From contig NZ_JAJEJT010000002.1 in assembly GCF_021390645.1 (NCBI RefSeq), positions 744,001-808,000 on the forward strand: a stretch of DNA of 64,000 bases. The letters run 5' to 3'. The notes beneath the pieces were generated by a model. The model was not told where the DNA came from and did not search any database. It was given only the letters and a program-made list of their open reading frames with translations. Positions 1 through 9,413 of the stretch are shown piece after piece. Each line of letters begins with the position of its first letter. The stretch's first letter is position 1. Origin of the DNA: Paraburkholderia flagellata. Lineage in GTDB: Bacteria; Pseudomonadota; Gammaproteobacteria; Burkholderiales; Burkholderiaceae. The translations under genes were made by a program, and so were the position numbers.

Positions 1-467
1 TCGGGCAGATCGCTCGCAATGGTGACGAGCGGCATCTTGCGCGCCACGCGCGAGAGCGCATCCACCACTACGGGATGCTCATAAGCGACGACGATCATGG
101 CGTCGGCCTTCTGCGCGGCGCGCTCGATCACGCGCGCGAGCGACTTCGGTTCGAGATCGTCGAAGAACGTGAGCTGACACATCACGCGATAGGTTTCGAA
201 CGACTTCTGCGCGAGTTCGAAGCCGTGACGCAAGGCGACGTAATAGGGCGAATCGGGCTTCTGCGTGACGATGGCGATGCGCAGCCAGCGCACGGACACT
301 TCGTCCAGCGCCCTGTCCATCTTGAGCTTGCGCGCCCATTCGAGCACGCGTGCTTCCTTGTCGCGCGCCACGCCGCCGCGTCCGTTCAACACGCGCTCGA
401 CCGTGGAATAGCTCACACCCGAGGCCTTCGCGACATCTTCCATCGTGGGTTTGCGTCTCGTGTTCAT
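1..467 (-). CDS. LacI-family transcriptional regulator, N-terminal part
   Basis: The reading frame starts at an ATG at 467 and runs off the left edge, giving about 155 residues. The N-terminus has a LacI-type helix-turn-helix (TMEDVAKASGVSYSTVERVL, residues 8-27) followed by the start of a periplasmic-binding-protein-like sensor domain (RIAIVTQKPDSPYY). The family binds palindromic operators and usually releases them on binding a sugar. It is divergent from the sugar-binding protein at 622, so it may control that gene and the unseen genes to the left. The Glu in STVERVL, where STVSRVL is commoner, is seen in a subset of the family. The C-terminal part is outside the window. Confidence 0.9.
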   Translation of the reverse strand, partial: MNTRRKPTMEDVAKASGVSYSTVERVLNGRGGVARDKEARVLEWARKLKMDRALDEVSVRWLRIAIVTQKPDSPYYVALRHGFELAQKSFETYRVMCQLTFFDDLEPKSLARVIERAAQKADAMIVVAYEHPVVVDALSRVARKMPLVTIASDLP

Positions 468-621
468 GCGCTATCCGTGCTTTTCGTTGGACGATTGATT
501 TTGAGGAATTCTCATCAAGAATCCGTTTGAGAGCGGAAATTCATTCAACTACATTTTAGGCGTGCCAAGCGGGCAGTGACGCACGGGCGGCATCGACACT
601 ACACAAACTGGAGACATCCCC

Positions 622-1665
622 ATGAACATGACGAAATTTCGCGTAGGCCGCATGTGCGCGGCCGCGTTAGCGGCAATGGCGCTCTGTAGCGGATTCGTGG
701 CGAATGCGGCGCACGCCGATGAGCGCTTCGTGATGGTGAGTCACGGCTCGGATTCGAACGTGTGGTGGAACACCGTGAAAAACGGCATGCGCGACGCGAG
801 CGAAGACTTCGGTGTGCCGGTCGATTACCGCAATCCGCCTACGGGCGACACTGGCGACATGGTCCGCATTCTCGAACAGGCATCGGCGCGCAACTACGCG
901 GGCGTCATCACCACGGTGCCGAATCTGGAGATGATCCAGAAAGGGCTGGTGGGCGTGAAGGCCAAGCATATTCCGGTCATCACGATCAACGGCGGCCCGG
1001 AAGCGGGCATGAAGCTCGGTGCGATCCTGCACATTGGTCAGCCCGAATACGAAGCGGGCAAGGCCGCGGGCGAGCGTGCGAAAGCAGCCGGCATTCACGA
1101 CTTTCTCTGCGTGAATCACGGCGCGGACATCCAGGCGCTGTGGGATCGCTGCAAGGGTTTTGCCGACGCCATCGGCGCCGACTACAAGAAGTCCACGATG
1201 GATAGCGGCGAAGACCCGACCGTCATCGAAAGCAAGGTGGCCGCATATCTGCGCTCGCATCCCAGCACCCAGGCGATTCTCGCGCTCGGCCCCGATCAGG
1301 CGATGGGCGTGCTGCGCGGCGTGACCGACGCGGGGAAGGCCGGCAAGCTCTATGTCGCGACGTTCGATCTTTCGCCGGACATCCTAAAGGCGATTCAGGC
1401 AGGGCAGATCCAGTTCGCCATTGATCAGCAGCCCTATCTTCAGGGTTATCTCTCGGTGGCGGCCATGGCGATCGCGGTGCGCGACAAGACCAATGACCCG
1501 GCCCATATCGTCGCCGCGCTCAAGGACGACAAGAAGGTGGCGGCGCGTCTCGCGAAGTACGACCTCAAGCCGGTTTATACCGGTTCGACGGTGAGTTCCG
1601 GCCCGAGCTTCGTCACGCGCGACAACCTCGCGCCCGTGCAGAAGTACGCCGGTTCGTACCGGTGA
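622..1665 (+). CDS. Periplasmic sugar-binding protein of an ABC importer (type 1 fold)
   Basis: The 347-residue product has a Sec signal peptide (positive N-terminus, hydrophobic stretch at about 11-27, cleavage near AHA-DE). It then shows the ribose/rhizopine-binding type 1 periplasmic fold, including VMVSHGSDSNVWWNTVKNGM near the start and the hinge-region stretch TFDLSPDILKAIQAGQI near residue 247. The family delivers sugars to an ABC permease. No ATPase or permease gene lies next to it: the next gene is a desaturase. The importer is therefore either to the left beyond the divergent LacI gene or elsewhere. The substrate cannot be told from the sequence. Confidence 0.85.
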   Translation: MNMTKFRVGRMCAAALAAMALCSGFVANAAHADERFVMVSHGSDSNVWWNTVKNGMRDASEDFGVPVDYRNPPTGDTGDMVRILEQASARNYAGVITTVPNLEMIQKGLVGVKAKHIPVITINGGPEAGMKLGAILHIGQPEYEAGKAAGERAKAAGIHDFLCVNHGADIQALWDRCKGFADAIGADYKKSTMDSGEDPTVIESKVAAYLRSHPSTQAILALGPDQAMGVLRGVTDAGKAGKLYVATFDLSPDILKAIQAGQIQFAIDQQPYLQGYLSVAAMAIAVRDKTNDPAHIVAALKDDKKVAARLAKYDLKPVYTGSTVSSGPSFVTRDNLAPVQKYAGSYR

Positions 1666-1708
1666 AAGCAGGCATGAAAGAGACAACCTCTCGCGCGGAG
1701 CACGGCAA

Positions 1709-2707
1709 ATGAACATCGACATGAATGCGTGGTACCGGGTGGAAATCGACCGCAAGCGCCTCAAGGCATTCTCCACTCGCACCGACTCGCGGGGGCTGAT
1801 CCAGGTGGGCGGCTTCCTCGCGCTCGTCGTGGGAACCGGCGTGCTTGCGTGGTATTCGCTCGGCACGGCCTGGGCGATTCCCGCCTTCTTCCTGTACGGC
1901 ACGGTGTTCGCGTTCAGCGAGGCGGCCGCGCACGAGCTAGGACACGGGACCGCCTTCAAGACGCGCTGGATGAATGAGACCGCCTACTGGATCATCTGCT
2001 TCATGTCGTGGCGCGAACAGGTGTACAGCCGCTGGCTGCATGCGCGGCACCACACCTTCACGCATCTGACCGCTGAACCTTATGAGGATCCCGAACTGGC
2101 GTTCAAGCGACCGCTCAGCTATGTGAAGCTCGTGACGGATTTCGTGCGTATTTCACATGGCATCCAGTTTCTCGGCGCGATCGTGCTGCACAGCTTCGGC
2201 ATGGTCACGAAGGGCGCGAAAGAGGTCGTGCCGCAAGCCGAGCACCGCAAGATGTGCGCGAATTCTCGCGTGCTGCTCGCGTGTTACGTGGCCGTGTTCG
2301 CCTGGGCGCTGCTCGCGCATAGCTGGCTGCCGATCCTGTTCCTGTTCGTCTCGCGTGCCTATGGGACGTGGCTGCACGAGCTTTGCGCGCTCACGCAGCA
2401 CACGGGGCTCAAGGAGAATGTGCTCGATCACCGCGTATCGAGCCGCACTGTGCTGCTCAATCCGGTGGTGCGCTTTCTCTACTGGAACATGAACTATCAC
2501 ATCGAGCATCACATGTTTCCGAGCGTGCCGTTTCACGCGCTGCCCGGTTTTCATGACGCTGTAGCTTCGCAAATGCCGAAGCCCTATGCGGGACTGTGGC
2601 CCGCGTGGCGCGAGATTCTCGAGATTTTCGCGCGCCAGCAGCGCGATCCCGAGTACGTGGTCGTGCGCGAACTGCCGATGGGCAAGCGCGGTGACGCAGT
2701 GGCGTAG
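1709..2707 (+). CDS. Membrane fatty acid desaturase
   Basis: The 332-residue product has the three histidine boxes of membrane di-iron desaturases: HELGH at 75-79, HARHH at 111-115 (with H119 nearby) and HIEHH at 264-268. Hydrophobic segments lie at about 32-68, 93-100, 150-165 and 190-215. The family inserts double bonds into acyl chains, or hydroxylates related lipids, using oxygen at the inner membrane. It follows the sugar-binding protein by 43 bp in the same direction, but no functional link is evident. The acyl substrate is unknown. The DUF/alkane-hydroxylase relatives share the same boxes, so exact chemistry is inferred. Confidence 0.85.
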   Translation: MNIDMNAWYRVEIDRKRLKAFSTRTDSRGLIQVGGFLALVVGTGVLAWYSLGTAWAIPAFFLYGTVFAFSEAAAHELGHGTAFKTRWMNETAYWIICFMSWREQVYSRWLHARHHTFTHLTAEPYEDPELAFKRPLSYVKLVTDFVRISHGIQFLGAIVLHSFGMVTKGAKEVVPQAEHRKMCANSRVLLACYVAVFAWALLAHSWLPILFLFVSRAYGTWLHELCALTQHTGLKENVLDHRVSSRTVLLNPVVRFLYWNMNYHIEHHMFPSVPFHALPGFHDAVASQMPKPYAGLWPAWREILEIFARQQRDPEYVVVRELPMGKRGDAVA

Positions 2708-2721
2708 CGAATGACCGCCGC

Positions 2722-3672
2722 TCAGGAAGCCTGCGCGCCGCGCGCGTTGGCGGCACGGCGGCCGAAAGCCTGACGGACCCAGCTTTGCGCGTTCACCACC
2801 AGAAGACCCATCAGCACGAGCGCCGAGCCAAAGAGGAAAGCGGGCTCCACGCGCTCGTGCAGCAGCACGACGCCGAACGCCACGCCGAACAGCGGAGTCA
2901 TGAACGAGAGGATGCCGAGGCGCGCGGCCAGATAGCGGCGCAGCAACCAGAACCACACGAGATAGCTCACGAACGAGACGAGCAGCGTCTGGAACGCGAG
3001 GGAAGTCAGGGCGAGCGGCGTACCTCGAAAGTGCATCTGTCCGGTCAGAGCTGCGAACGGCATCAGCACGACGAAAGCGCCCGCCAGTTGATAGAAGAGC
3101 GTTTGCGTGGCGGGCGCCTCGCTCAGGCGGCTCGTGCGCACGACAACGGTGGTGAGCCCCCACGCCGCGCCCCCGCACAGTCCCATGAAGTCGCCGAGCA
3201 GCCACAACGGCGATCCGGGGGTGCCGCCGCCTAGCAGCGCGGGGCCGAGGAACGTGATGGCGATGCCCGCGAAGGCGATCGCAATGCCGCACCATTGCAG
3301 CCGCGCGAGGCGTTCGTCGGGCAGGCGCAAATGCAGGCCGATGGCCGCGAACATCGGCGCGGTATAGAGAAACACGGCCATGTGTGAGGCGTTGGTCCAG
3401 CGCAGGCCCATGGCCACGAACACGAATTCGAGCGCGAACAAGCCGCCTGTGACGAGCCCGGCGCCGCGCGCCACGCCCGGCAGCCAGCGCTCGCGCGAAA
3501 CGAGCCGGTTGAAGAGCCACACGAGCGCCGCCGCCACGCCGGAGCGCAGCCCGATCTGCAGCATGGGCGGGATGTCCCCGGCCACTGCCTTGATCGCGGC
3601 CTGTTGCAGACCCCATGCGAGGCATAGCGCCACCATGATGGCCACGGCCGTTGCGTCGACTTGCTTTCTCAT
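2722..3672 (-). CDS. EamA/DMT-family permease
   Basis: This 316-residue integral membrane protein has about ten hydrophobic helices in two EamA repeats of about 140 residues, as in the drug/metabolite transporter family (usual length about 300). The start is placed at the ATG at 3672 (MRKQVDATAVAIMV) because the frame upstream lacks membrane-protein character. The GLQQAAIKAVAGDIPPMLQ stretch early in the protein is typical of the family. It is divergent from the AraC-type regulator at 3787, separated by 114 bp, so that regulator is its likely controller. The transported compound is unknown; family members mostly export amino acids or small metabolites. Confidence 0.85.
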   Translation of the reverse strand: MRKQVDATAVAIMVALCLAWGLQQAAIKAVAGDIPPMLQIGLRSGVAAALVWLFNRLVSRERWLPGVARGAGLVTGGLFALEFVFVAMGLRWTNASHMAVFLYTAPMFAAIGLHLRLPDERLARLQWCGIAIAFAGIAITFLGPALLGGGTPGSPLWLLGDFMGLCGGAAWGLTTVVVRTSRLSEAPATQTLFYQLAGAFVVLMPFAALTGQMHFRGTPLALTSLAFQTLLVSFVSYLVWFWLLRRYLAARLGILSFMTPLFGVAFGVVLLHERVEPAFLFGSALVLMGLLVVNAQSWVRQAFGRRAANARGAQAS

Positions 3673-3786
3673 TGCGGACTCGCTGACTTGAAATTCGGCT
3701 GAAGTTTGTTGGCAGTGGGCGTAGTATTGATGCGTCGGGATGCGCGCATATAGCGCAAAACTGACAATCGATAGCCCCAGACCGCC

Positions 3787-4602
3787 ATGCCCCAAATGCC
3801 GAAAGCGCCTGACCGTGTGCGCCCGGCGCGCCATCTGCGCCTGCCGCCCTTCACCGACGTGCTGCCCACGCCCGTGTTCTTCCGCATGGAGCACATGCCC
3901 TCGCACGCCACCTATCCGCAGATGTGCCACCCGTGGGGCGAGTTCGTCTACGCGTTCAGCGGCACGACCGAGGTGAAGGCGGGCGATGAGCACTACATCA
4001 CGCCGCCGCATCTCGGGCTCTGGATCGCGCCGGGCACCGAGCATGTGGGCTTCAACGAGCAGGAGACGGTGCATTGCTCGGTGTACATCAGCCGCGATCT
4101 GTGCACGCGCATGCCGTCGACGAGTTGCGCGGTGATGGTGTCGCCGCTCGTGCGCGCGATTCTCGAGCATCTGCGCGTGACACCGGTGGAAGAGGAGGGC
4201 GAAGCGCCTCGCGCGCGTCTGTTGCGCGTGCTCGTGGATCAGCTTTCGACCTGCGCGACCACGGGCAGCTTCGTGCCGCATACCGACGACACCGATCTCA
4301 ACGCGATCCTCCAGGTGCTGCGCCAGAATCCCGCCGACAATCGCTCGCTCGCCGAGCTTGCCGATGCATTTCACATGAGCGAGCGCACGCTCATGCGCCG
4401 CGCGCAAAACGAGTTGGGCATGTCGTTGACGGAGTGGCGCCAGCGCATCCGGCTCGTGAATGCGCTGCCCATGTTGCACGCAGGGCGCAGCGTCGAGGCC
4501 GTGGCGCTGGATTTGGGGTACGCCACGTCGTCGGCTTTCATTGCGATGTTCCGGCGATTGACGGGCACGAGTCCCGGGCAGTTCGTGGCGCGCACGCGTT
4601 GA
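3787..4602 (+). CDS. AraC-family regulator with cupin sensor domain
   Basis: The 271-residue protein has an N-terminal cupin-like domain at about 20-110 (HPWGEFVYAFSGTTEV, then a second strand pair with YITPPHLGLWIAPGTEH). It ends in a double helix-turn-helix of the AraC type at about 172-268 (LAELADAFHMSERTLMRRAQ and the conserved GYATSSAFIAMFRRLTGTSP). Family members sense a small ligand in the cupin and activate or repress neighbours. Its partner is probably the divergent EamA permease. The start ATG at 3787 is used; no strong ribosome binding site decides it, and an ATG at 3796 is possible. Confidence 0.88.
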   Translation: MPQMPKAPDRVRPARHLRLPPFTDVLPTPVFFRMEHMPSHATYPQMCHPWGEFVYAFSGTTEVKAGDEHYITPPHLGLWIAPGTEHVGFNEQETVHCSVYISRDLCTRMPSTSCAVMVSPLVRAILEHLRVTPVEEEGEAPRARLLRVLVDQLSTCATTGSFVPHTDDTDLNAILQVLRQNPADNRSLAELADAFHMSERTLMRRAQNELGMSLTEWRQRIRLVNALPMLHAGRSVEAVALDLGYATSSAFIAMFRRLTGTSPGQFVARTR

Positions 4603-4689
4603 GCATGGGGCTGCGCGCAACGCTTACCAGGCATTACGAAACCCCACAAAACCCTAAAGATTCCCCGCGCGCGCGCCGTTAGAGCAGGC

Positions 4690-4908
4690 ATGAAAACCCT
4701 TCTCACCCAAACCGACGCACGCTTCATCCTGTCGATCGCCCTGGAACTGGCCGAAAGCCAGGCCGCCGCGGCCGGGGTTCAGCTCGAATCGGCGGCAGGG
4801 TCGGCGATTACCGACGACGTGATCGTCGCCACGCTCTCGCAGTTCGCGCCTACTGTGACGATCGACGAGTTCTATGGCCTGCTGGACCGGCCCGAGGTAC
4901 TGCACTGA
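4690..4908 (+). CDS. Small conserved-looking hypothetical protein
   Basis: The 72-residue product is not recognised. It has no signal peptide or membrane segment, is mildly acidic, and ends with a Tyr-Gly-Leu-Leu-Asp stretch near the C-terminus. The composition and the clean start (an AGAGCAGG stretch 6-14 bp upstream) suggest a real gene rather than a chance frame. It stands alone after the AraC gene and is followed by a hairpin shared with the convergent porin. Confidence 0.6.
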   Translation: MKTLLTQTDARFILSIALELAESQAAAAGVQLESAAGSAITDDVIVATLSQFAPTVTIDEFYGLLDRPEVLH

Positions 4909-4917
4909 ACGGCAGCG

Positions 4918-4945
4918 CGGCTTCGTTGCGTTGGCAACGAAGCCG
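4918..4945. terminator. Hairpin between convergent genes
   Basis: A 12-bp perfect stem (CGGCTTCGTTGC / GCAACGAAGCCG) with a 4-nt loop lies between the stop of the small protein and the stop of the porin. There is no long T-run on either side, so it may act as a weak bidirectional terminator or as a 3' end-protecting structure. Confidence 0.55.
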
Positions 4946-4953
4946 GAAGCCGC

Positions 4954-6150
4954 TTAAAACTTCTGACGCAAGCCCACGCTCACAATGGCTTGCGACTGCG
5001 TAGCCGACGAGTGGCCGTTGCCCTTGTCGGATACCGAAGCCGTCGCCGCGACCGGATTGCCTGCGGCGTCGAGCGTCATGCCTGATGCATGCTGGTAGCC
5101 CGCAAGCAGATACACCGTCGAGCGCGTCGAGAGATCGTAGGTCGCGCCCACTGAAACGTTGTGGTATTGCGCGTCTTCATCCACGCCTTCCACGGCGCTG
5201 CCGCGCGTATAGCTATAGCCTGCGAACAAGTGCGTGCGCGGCTGCACGTTCCACTGCGTGAAAATACCCGCGATATTGAAGATCGCGTTGCCCGAGAAGA
5301 GCGAATTCGCGCCTGAGCGGTACTGCACGTTGCTGTAGTTCACGCCGACCACCGCGGGACCGAAGTCCCACGTCGCGCCCGCCGCTACGACCTGCTGTGA
5401 TTGCGCGCTCGCATAGCCTTCGTTGATCGACGAGTTGAAAGTGCCGTCGTACGTGCCTTGCCACTTGCCGTAGCTGGGATCGTCGAGGCCGGTCTTGCTG
5501 TTGTCCGAGCGCTCATAGCCCACGCCCATGCGCAGCGGGCCGTTCGCGTAGCCCGCGCCCACGCTCCAGGTGTTCTTGCGCTTCATGCTGCCCGGCTGGC
5601 CGCCGAAACCATACAGTGCACCGAACGTGAGGCCCGCGTAATTCGCGCTCGTGTACTTGATCGAGTTGTCCACGCGCGTGGTCTGGTCGAGGTCGTCGAT
5701 ATCGCCCGGATGCGCGCCAAAGCCGCCGATGAAGTTCACGGGCGCGACTGGCCCGACGAAGTCGTCGAGCGAGGTGTACTGGCGGCCCATGGTGAGCGAG
5801 CCGTAGCGCTGGTCCGAGAGGCCCACGAAGGCCTGGCGGCCGAGCAGGCGCCCGCCCTGGCCCGACGTACCGTTCGTGATGTCGAAGCCGTCTTCGAGCA
5901 GGAAGATGGCCGCGAGCCCGTTGCCCAGATCCTCCTTGCCCTTGATGCCCCATCGGCTGCCCGAGAGGTTGCCGGTCGAGAGGCCCACGTTCGAATGGCC
6001 CGTGTACGCGCCAGTGGTGCCCGTGCGCTCGTTGCTGCGATACGTGATGCCGGCGTCGGCAATGCCGTACAGCGTGACCGAACCTTGCGCCAGAGCGACG
6101 CCGGCGAGCGAGAACAGGACTGGTGCGGCGAACAGGTGTTTTCTCATCAT
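4954..6150 (-). CDS. Outer membrane porin (Gram-negative trimeric type)
   Basis: The product has a signal peptide (MMRKHLFAAPVLFSLAGVAL, cleaved after ALA) and then the betaproteobacterial porin start QGSVTLYGIADAGI. The GSRWGIKGKEDLGNGLAAIF motif follows, and the last residue is Phe, as required for barrel assembly. The length of about 398 residues fits the family. An upstream TTG at 6162 could add four residues, but the tandem ATG at 6150/6147 fits a normal signal peptide better. It probably supplies outer membrane passage for small hydrophilic solutes. It is a paralogue of the porin at 19.3 kb. Confidence 0.9.
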   Translation of the reverse strand: MMRKHLFAAPVLFSLAGVALAQGSVTLYGIADAGITYRSNERTGTTGAYTGHSNVGLSTGNLSGSRWGIKGKEDLGNGLAAIFLLEDGFDITNGTSGQGGRLLGRQAFVGLSDQRYGSLTMGRQYTSLDDFVGPVAPVNFIGGFGAHPGDIDDLDQTTRVDNSIKYTSANYAGLTFGALYGFGGQPGSMKRKNTWSVGAGYANGPLRMGVGYERSDNSKTGLDDPSYGKWQGTYDGTFNSSINEGYASAQSQQVVAAGATWDFGPAVVGVNYSNVQYRSGANSLFSGNAIFNIAGIFTQWNVQPRTHLFAGYSYTRGSAVEGVDEDAQYHNVSVGATYDLSTRSTVYLLAGYQHASGMTLDAAGNPVAATASVSDKGNGHSSATQSQAIVSVGLRQKF

Positions 6151-6282
6151 TTGTTGTTTCAACGTCTATGGATCGCCTCTTGAGCGATTTCTGGTTATAC
6201 GCGCACGCGCTCGCGGCCTCGTGAACGAGACCGCAAGCGTGGAACGCGGGGGAGGGAAAGGTGCGGCGCGGAGTGGAGCGCG

Positions 6283-7629
6283 TCAGCGCTCGAGCGTTGC
6301 GCCGGGCGGCGACGCCGGCGTGCTCACGGTGACGGTCTTGCGGACCTTCGCGACGTCTTCGGCGCTCACTGGCGTGCCAGCGTTGCCCCAGCTCGCGCGC
6401 ACGAAGGTAGACACGTCGGCCACTTCCTGGTCGGACAGACGCCAGCCGAACGGCGGCATCGTGAACGACGAGGGCGCGGACTTCGTGCCTTCAAGCGCGC
6501 TGCCTGCGAGCAGCACGTGAATCAGCGATGTGGGGTCCTTGCCCTGCACGACGGGGTTGCCGCCGAGTGCAGGGAACACACGCGTGTAGCCGCGTCCGTC
6601 GCTGCGATGGCAGGCCATGCAGTTGTCGCGATAGACCGCCGCGCCGCGTGCGCTCGCGTCGCCGTTTTGCAGCTTGTTCGCGGCGGCGGGATCGTAGGCG
6701 TACGGCGTTTCCTTCGGGTCGCTGCTGGGCAGCGTCTTCAGGTAGCGCGCGATGGCGAGCAGGTCCGCGTCGTTCATGTGCTGCATGCTGTGCTGAACCA
6801 CGTCGGTCATACCGCCGAACGCGGCCGTATGCAGATTGCGCCCCGACTTGAGGAACTGCACGATGTCGTCTTCGCTCCACGCGCCGATGCCCGTGCGCGG
6901 GTTGCCGCGCAGGCCCGAGGGCACCCAGCCGTCGATCGGGCCGCCGCCTGCGAGGAAGTCATCGCCTTCGAGGTCGGTGAGCGCGAGTTCCTGCATCGTG
7001 CGTGCGCGCGGCGTGTGGCACGCGCCGCAGTGGCCGAGGCCCTGCACGAGATACGCGCCGCGCGCGACGATCGCGTCGTTGTAGTGCGCACCGTCGAACG
7101 CCTGCACCTTCGGCGCGAACAGCATGCGCCACGCGCCGAGCGGCCAGCGCATCGATAGCGGCCAGGGAATATCCACCGCGCGGTTCTGCGCCTTCACGGG
7201 CCCGACGCCTTGCATGAAATACGCGTAAAGCGCCTTCATGTCGTCATTGCTCAGGCGTGCGTACGAAGGGTAGGGCATCGCGGGGTAAAGCGTGTCGCCG
7301 TTCGGCCGCACGCCTTGTCGCACGGCCCTGGCGAAGTCGTCGTAGCTCCACTTGCCGATGCCGGTGTTCGCGTCGGGCGTGATGTTGGTCGAGTAGATCG
7401 CTCCGATGGGCGTATCGAACTTCAGGCCGCCCGCGAACGGCTTGCCGCCCTGTGTGGTGTGGCAGGCAATGCAGTCTCCGGCGCGCGCAAGATATTCGCC
7501 ATGCGCGACGAGCGCGGCGTTCGGCAGTTCAGCTGCGTGCGCCGCGAATGACGTGAATGCCGCGATAGCCGCGCCCGAAGCAGTTGCGCGTGCAACGTTC
7601 ACGCACGCGGAGAAAAGGTTCTTCTTCAT
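6283..7629 (-). CDS. Triheme cytochrome c subunit of a gluconate/alcohol-type dehydrogenase
   Basis: The 448-residue product has a signal peptide (about 1-32) and three c-type heme sites: CIACH at 53-57, CGACH at 201-205 and CMACH at 337-341. This arrangement is that of the membrane-anchored cytochrome subunit of gluconate 2-dehydrogenase and related periplasmic dehydrogenases, which passes electrons from the flavoprotein to ubiquinone. It is the third gene of an operon (small subunit, flavoprotein, cytochrome), 8 bp after the flavoprotein gene. The start ATG at 7629 is chosen because the signal peptide follows it directly. Confidence 0.92.
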   Translation of the reverse strand: MKKNLFSACVNVARATASGAAIAAFTSFAAHAAELPNAALVAHGEYLARAGDCIACHTTQGGKPFAGGLKFDTPIGAIYSTNITPDANTGIGKWSYDDFARAVRQGVRPNGDTLYPAMPYPSYARLSNDDMKALYAYFMQGVGPVKAQNRAVDIPWPLSMRWPLGAWRMLFAPKVQAFDGAHYNDAIVARGAYLVQGLGHCGACHTPRARTMQELALTDLEGDDFLAGGGPIDGWVPSGLRGNPRTGIGAWSEDDIVQFLKSGRNLHTAAFGGMTDVVQHSMQHMNDADLLAIARYLKTLPSSDPKETPYAYDPAAANKLQNGDASARGAAVYRDNCMACHRSDGRGYTRVFPALGGNPVVQGKDPTSLIHVLLAGSALEGTKSAPSSFTMPPFGWRLSDQEVADVSTFVRASWGNAGTPVSAEDVAKVRKTVTVSTPASPPGATLER

Positions 7630-7637
7630 GCGGCTCT

Positions 7638-9413
7638 TCACACGCTCACCAGGGGACCGGGGTTCTTCAGATACTGGTTGCGAATGGCTTTCGCGCTCCA
7701 GTAGGCGAGGGCGGCGACGAGGCCGGTCGGGTTGTAGCCGATCCCCTGCGGGAATGCTGAGGCGCCCATCACGAACACGTTGTGCACGTCCCAACTTTGC
7801 AGATAGCGGTTGATGACGCTGGTGTTCGGGTCGTTGCCCATCACGGCTCCGCCCACGAGGTGGGTGGTCTGGTAGCGGCGCGAGTCGAAGTGCGCGCCGA
7901 ATTCGCGCGTGTACACGTTGATGGCCTTCGGGCCCATCGCCTCGGCGATCTTTTGCATCTGGCCCGTCACGTACTGCGCCATCTTGATGTCGTTGTCCTT
8001 CCAGTCGAACGTCATGCGCAGGAGCGGCTGGCCGTACGAGTCGCGGTAGGTCGGATCGAGGTCGAGGTACACGTCGCGGTACGACATGTTGGAGCCGTGC
8101 GCATCCATCGAAACGGTGTGCGCGTAGTGATCCTTCACGGCCTTCTTCCACCCGGCGCCCCAGTCCGGCGTGCCAGCGGGCGTGGCGATGCCGCTGATCG
8201 GCTTCACGCCCGCCTGGTTCACCCACAGCGGCGAGCCGCCCACGAAGCCGAGCGGGCCGTGGTCGAAGTTGTCGGCGTTGAAGTCGTCCACGGCCACGCC
8301 GTTGCCGCCCGCGCCGATGAACGGATTCGTCCACGTGTCCTTGTCGAAGAACGCCGTGATGGTCGAGAGGTTCTGGTACGCGAAGTTGCGGCCCACCACG
8401 CCTTCGCCCGAAACCGGGTCATAGGGCTTGCCGATACCCGAGAGCAGCAGCAGATGCACGTTGTGATACTGGAACGCCGCGACGATCACGAGGTCAGCGG
8501 GCTGGAACACCTCTTGGCCCGCCGGATCGATATAAGTCACGCCCGTGGCGCGCTTTTTCGTGTCGTCGAGTTCGACGCGCAGCACGTGGCATTTCGAGCG
8601 TAGCTCGAAGTGCTTTTCCTGCTTGAGCGCGGGCAGGATGTTGAGATTCGGCGAAGCCTTCGAATACATGTAGCACGCGTAACCGCTGCAAAAGCCGCAG
8701 AAGTTGCACGGGCCCATCTGCACGCCGTACGGGTTCGTGTACGGCCCCGAAGTGTTGGCCGAAGGCAGCCGGTAGGGATGCAGGCCGATGGACTTCGCCG
8801 CGTCGAAGAAGCGCTGCGCGGAATACGTATTCAGTTGCGCGGGCAACGGGAAGTTGTCGCTGCGCGCGGCCTCGAACACATTGCCGTCGCCGACCACATT
8901 GCCCTTCACCTTGTACGCCTGGCCCGAGGTGCCGAACACCTTCTCCGCGAAGTCGAAGTGCGGCTCCAGTTCGTCGTAGCTCACGCCGTAGTCCTGGATC
9001 GTCATGCCCTCGGGGATGAACTTCTTGCCGTAGCGTTCTTCGTAGTGGCTCTTCAGGCGCAACTCTTCCGGCGTAATGCGGAAGTGCACGCCCGACCAGT
9101 GCAGGCCCGCGCCGCCCACGCCTTCGCCGGGCAGAAACGCGGCAAGCTGGCGGTAGGGCAGCGCCGTGTCGTTCACGCCGTGGCGGATCGAGACGGTGGT
9201 CTTCGAAAGGTCGAGGAACAGCTTCTTGCGGATGTTGTACGTAAGCTCGTCGATGGTGTTGGGGTACGCGCCGTCCGGGTAGGTGTCGCGATACTCGCCG
9301 CGCTCCAGCGCGACCACGGTGAGGCCCGCTTCCGTCAGTTCCTTCGAGAGGATCGCGCCGGTCCAGCCGAAGCCGACAACCACGGCATCGACGTGAGGTT
9401 TCCTGATCGCCAT
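7638..9413 (-). CDS. GMC-type flavoprotein, large subunit of gluconate 2-dehydrogenase-like enzyme
   Basis: The 591-residue GMC oxidoreductase starts with an FAD-binding Rossmann motif (VVVGFGWTGAILSKELTEAG). It has an internal Cys-rich stretch (CNFCGFCSGYACYMYSKASP, near 240) that matches the Fe-S-type cysteines of the membrane dehydrogenase subgroup. The C-terminus has the family's closing His-containing region (HLVGGAVMGNDPNTSVINRY). It oxidises a sugar or sugar acid in the periplasm, exported with the Tat-dependent small subunit. It abuts the small subunit gene with no intervening base. D-gluconate is the usual substrate, but sorbitol or 2-ketogluconate enzymes look alike. Confidence 0.92.
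   Translation of the reverse strand: MAIRKPHVDAVVVGFGWTGAILSKELTEAGLTVVALERGEYRDTYPDGAYPNTIDELTYNIRKKLFLDLSKTTVSIRHGVNDTALPYRQLAAFLPGEGVGGAGLHWSGVHFRITPEELRLKSHYEERYGKKFIPEGMTIQDYGVSYDELEPHFDFAEKVFGTSGQAYKVKGNVVGDGNVFEAARSDNFPLPAQLNTYSAQRFFDAAKSIGLHPYRLPSANTSGPYTNPYGVQMGPCNFCGFCSGYACYMYSKASPNLNILPALKQEKHFELRSKCHVLRVELDDTKKRATGVTYIDPAGQEVFQPADLVIVAAFQYHNVHLLLLSGIGKPYDPVSGEGVVGRNFAYQNLSTITAFFDKDTWTNPFIGAGGNGVAVDDFNADNFDHGPLGFVGGSPLWVNQAGVKPISGIATPAGTPDWGAGWKKAVKDHYAHTVSMDAHGSNMSYRDVYLDLDPTYRDSYGQPLLRMTFDWKDNDIKMAQYVTGQMQKIAEAMGPKAINVYTREFGAHFDSRRYQTTHLVGGAVMGNDPNTSVINRYLQSWDVHNVFVMGASAFPQGIGYNPTGLVAALAYWSAKAIRNQYLKNPGPLVSV

Noticed and set aside
2722..4620. Extension of the EamA gene upstream across the AraC gene
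   Set aside because: The extension is antisense to a clear AraC gene and has no transporter character; the start at 3672 gives a normal family length.
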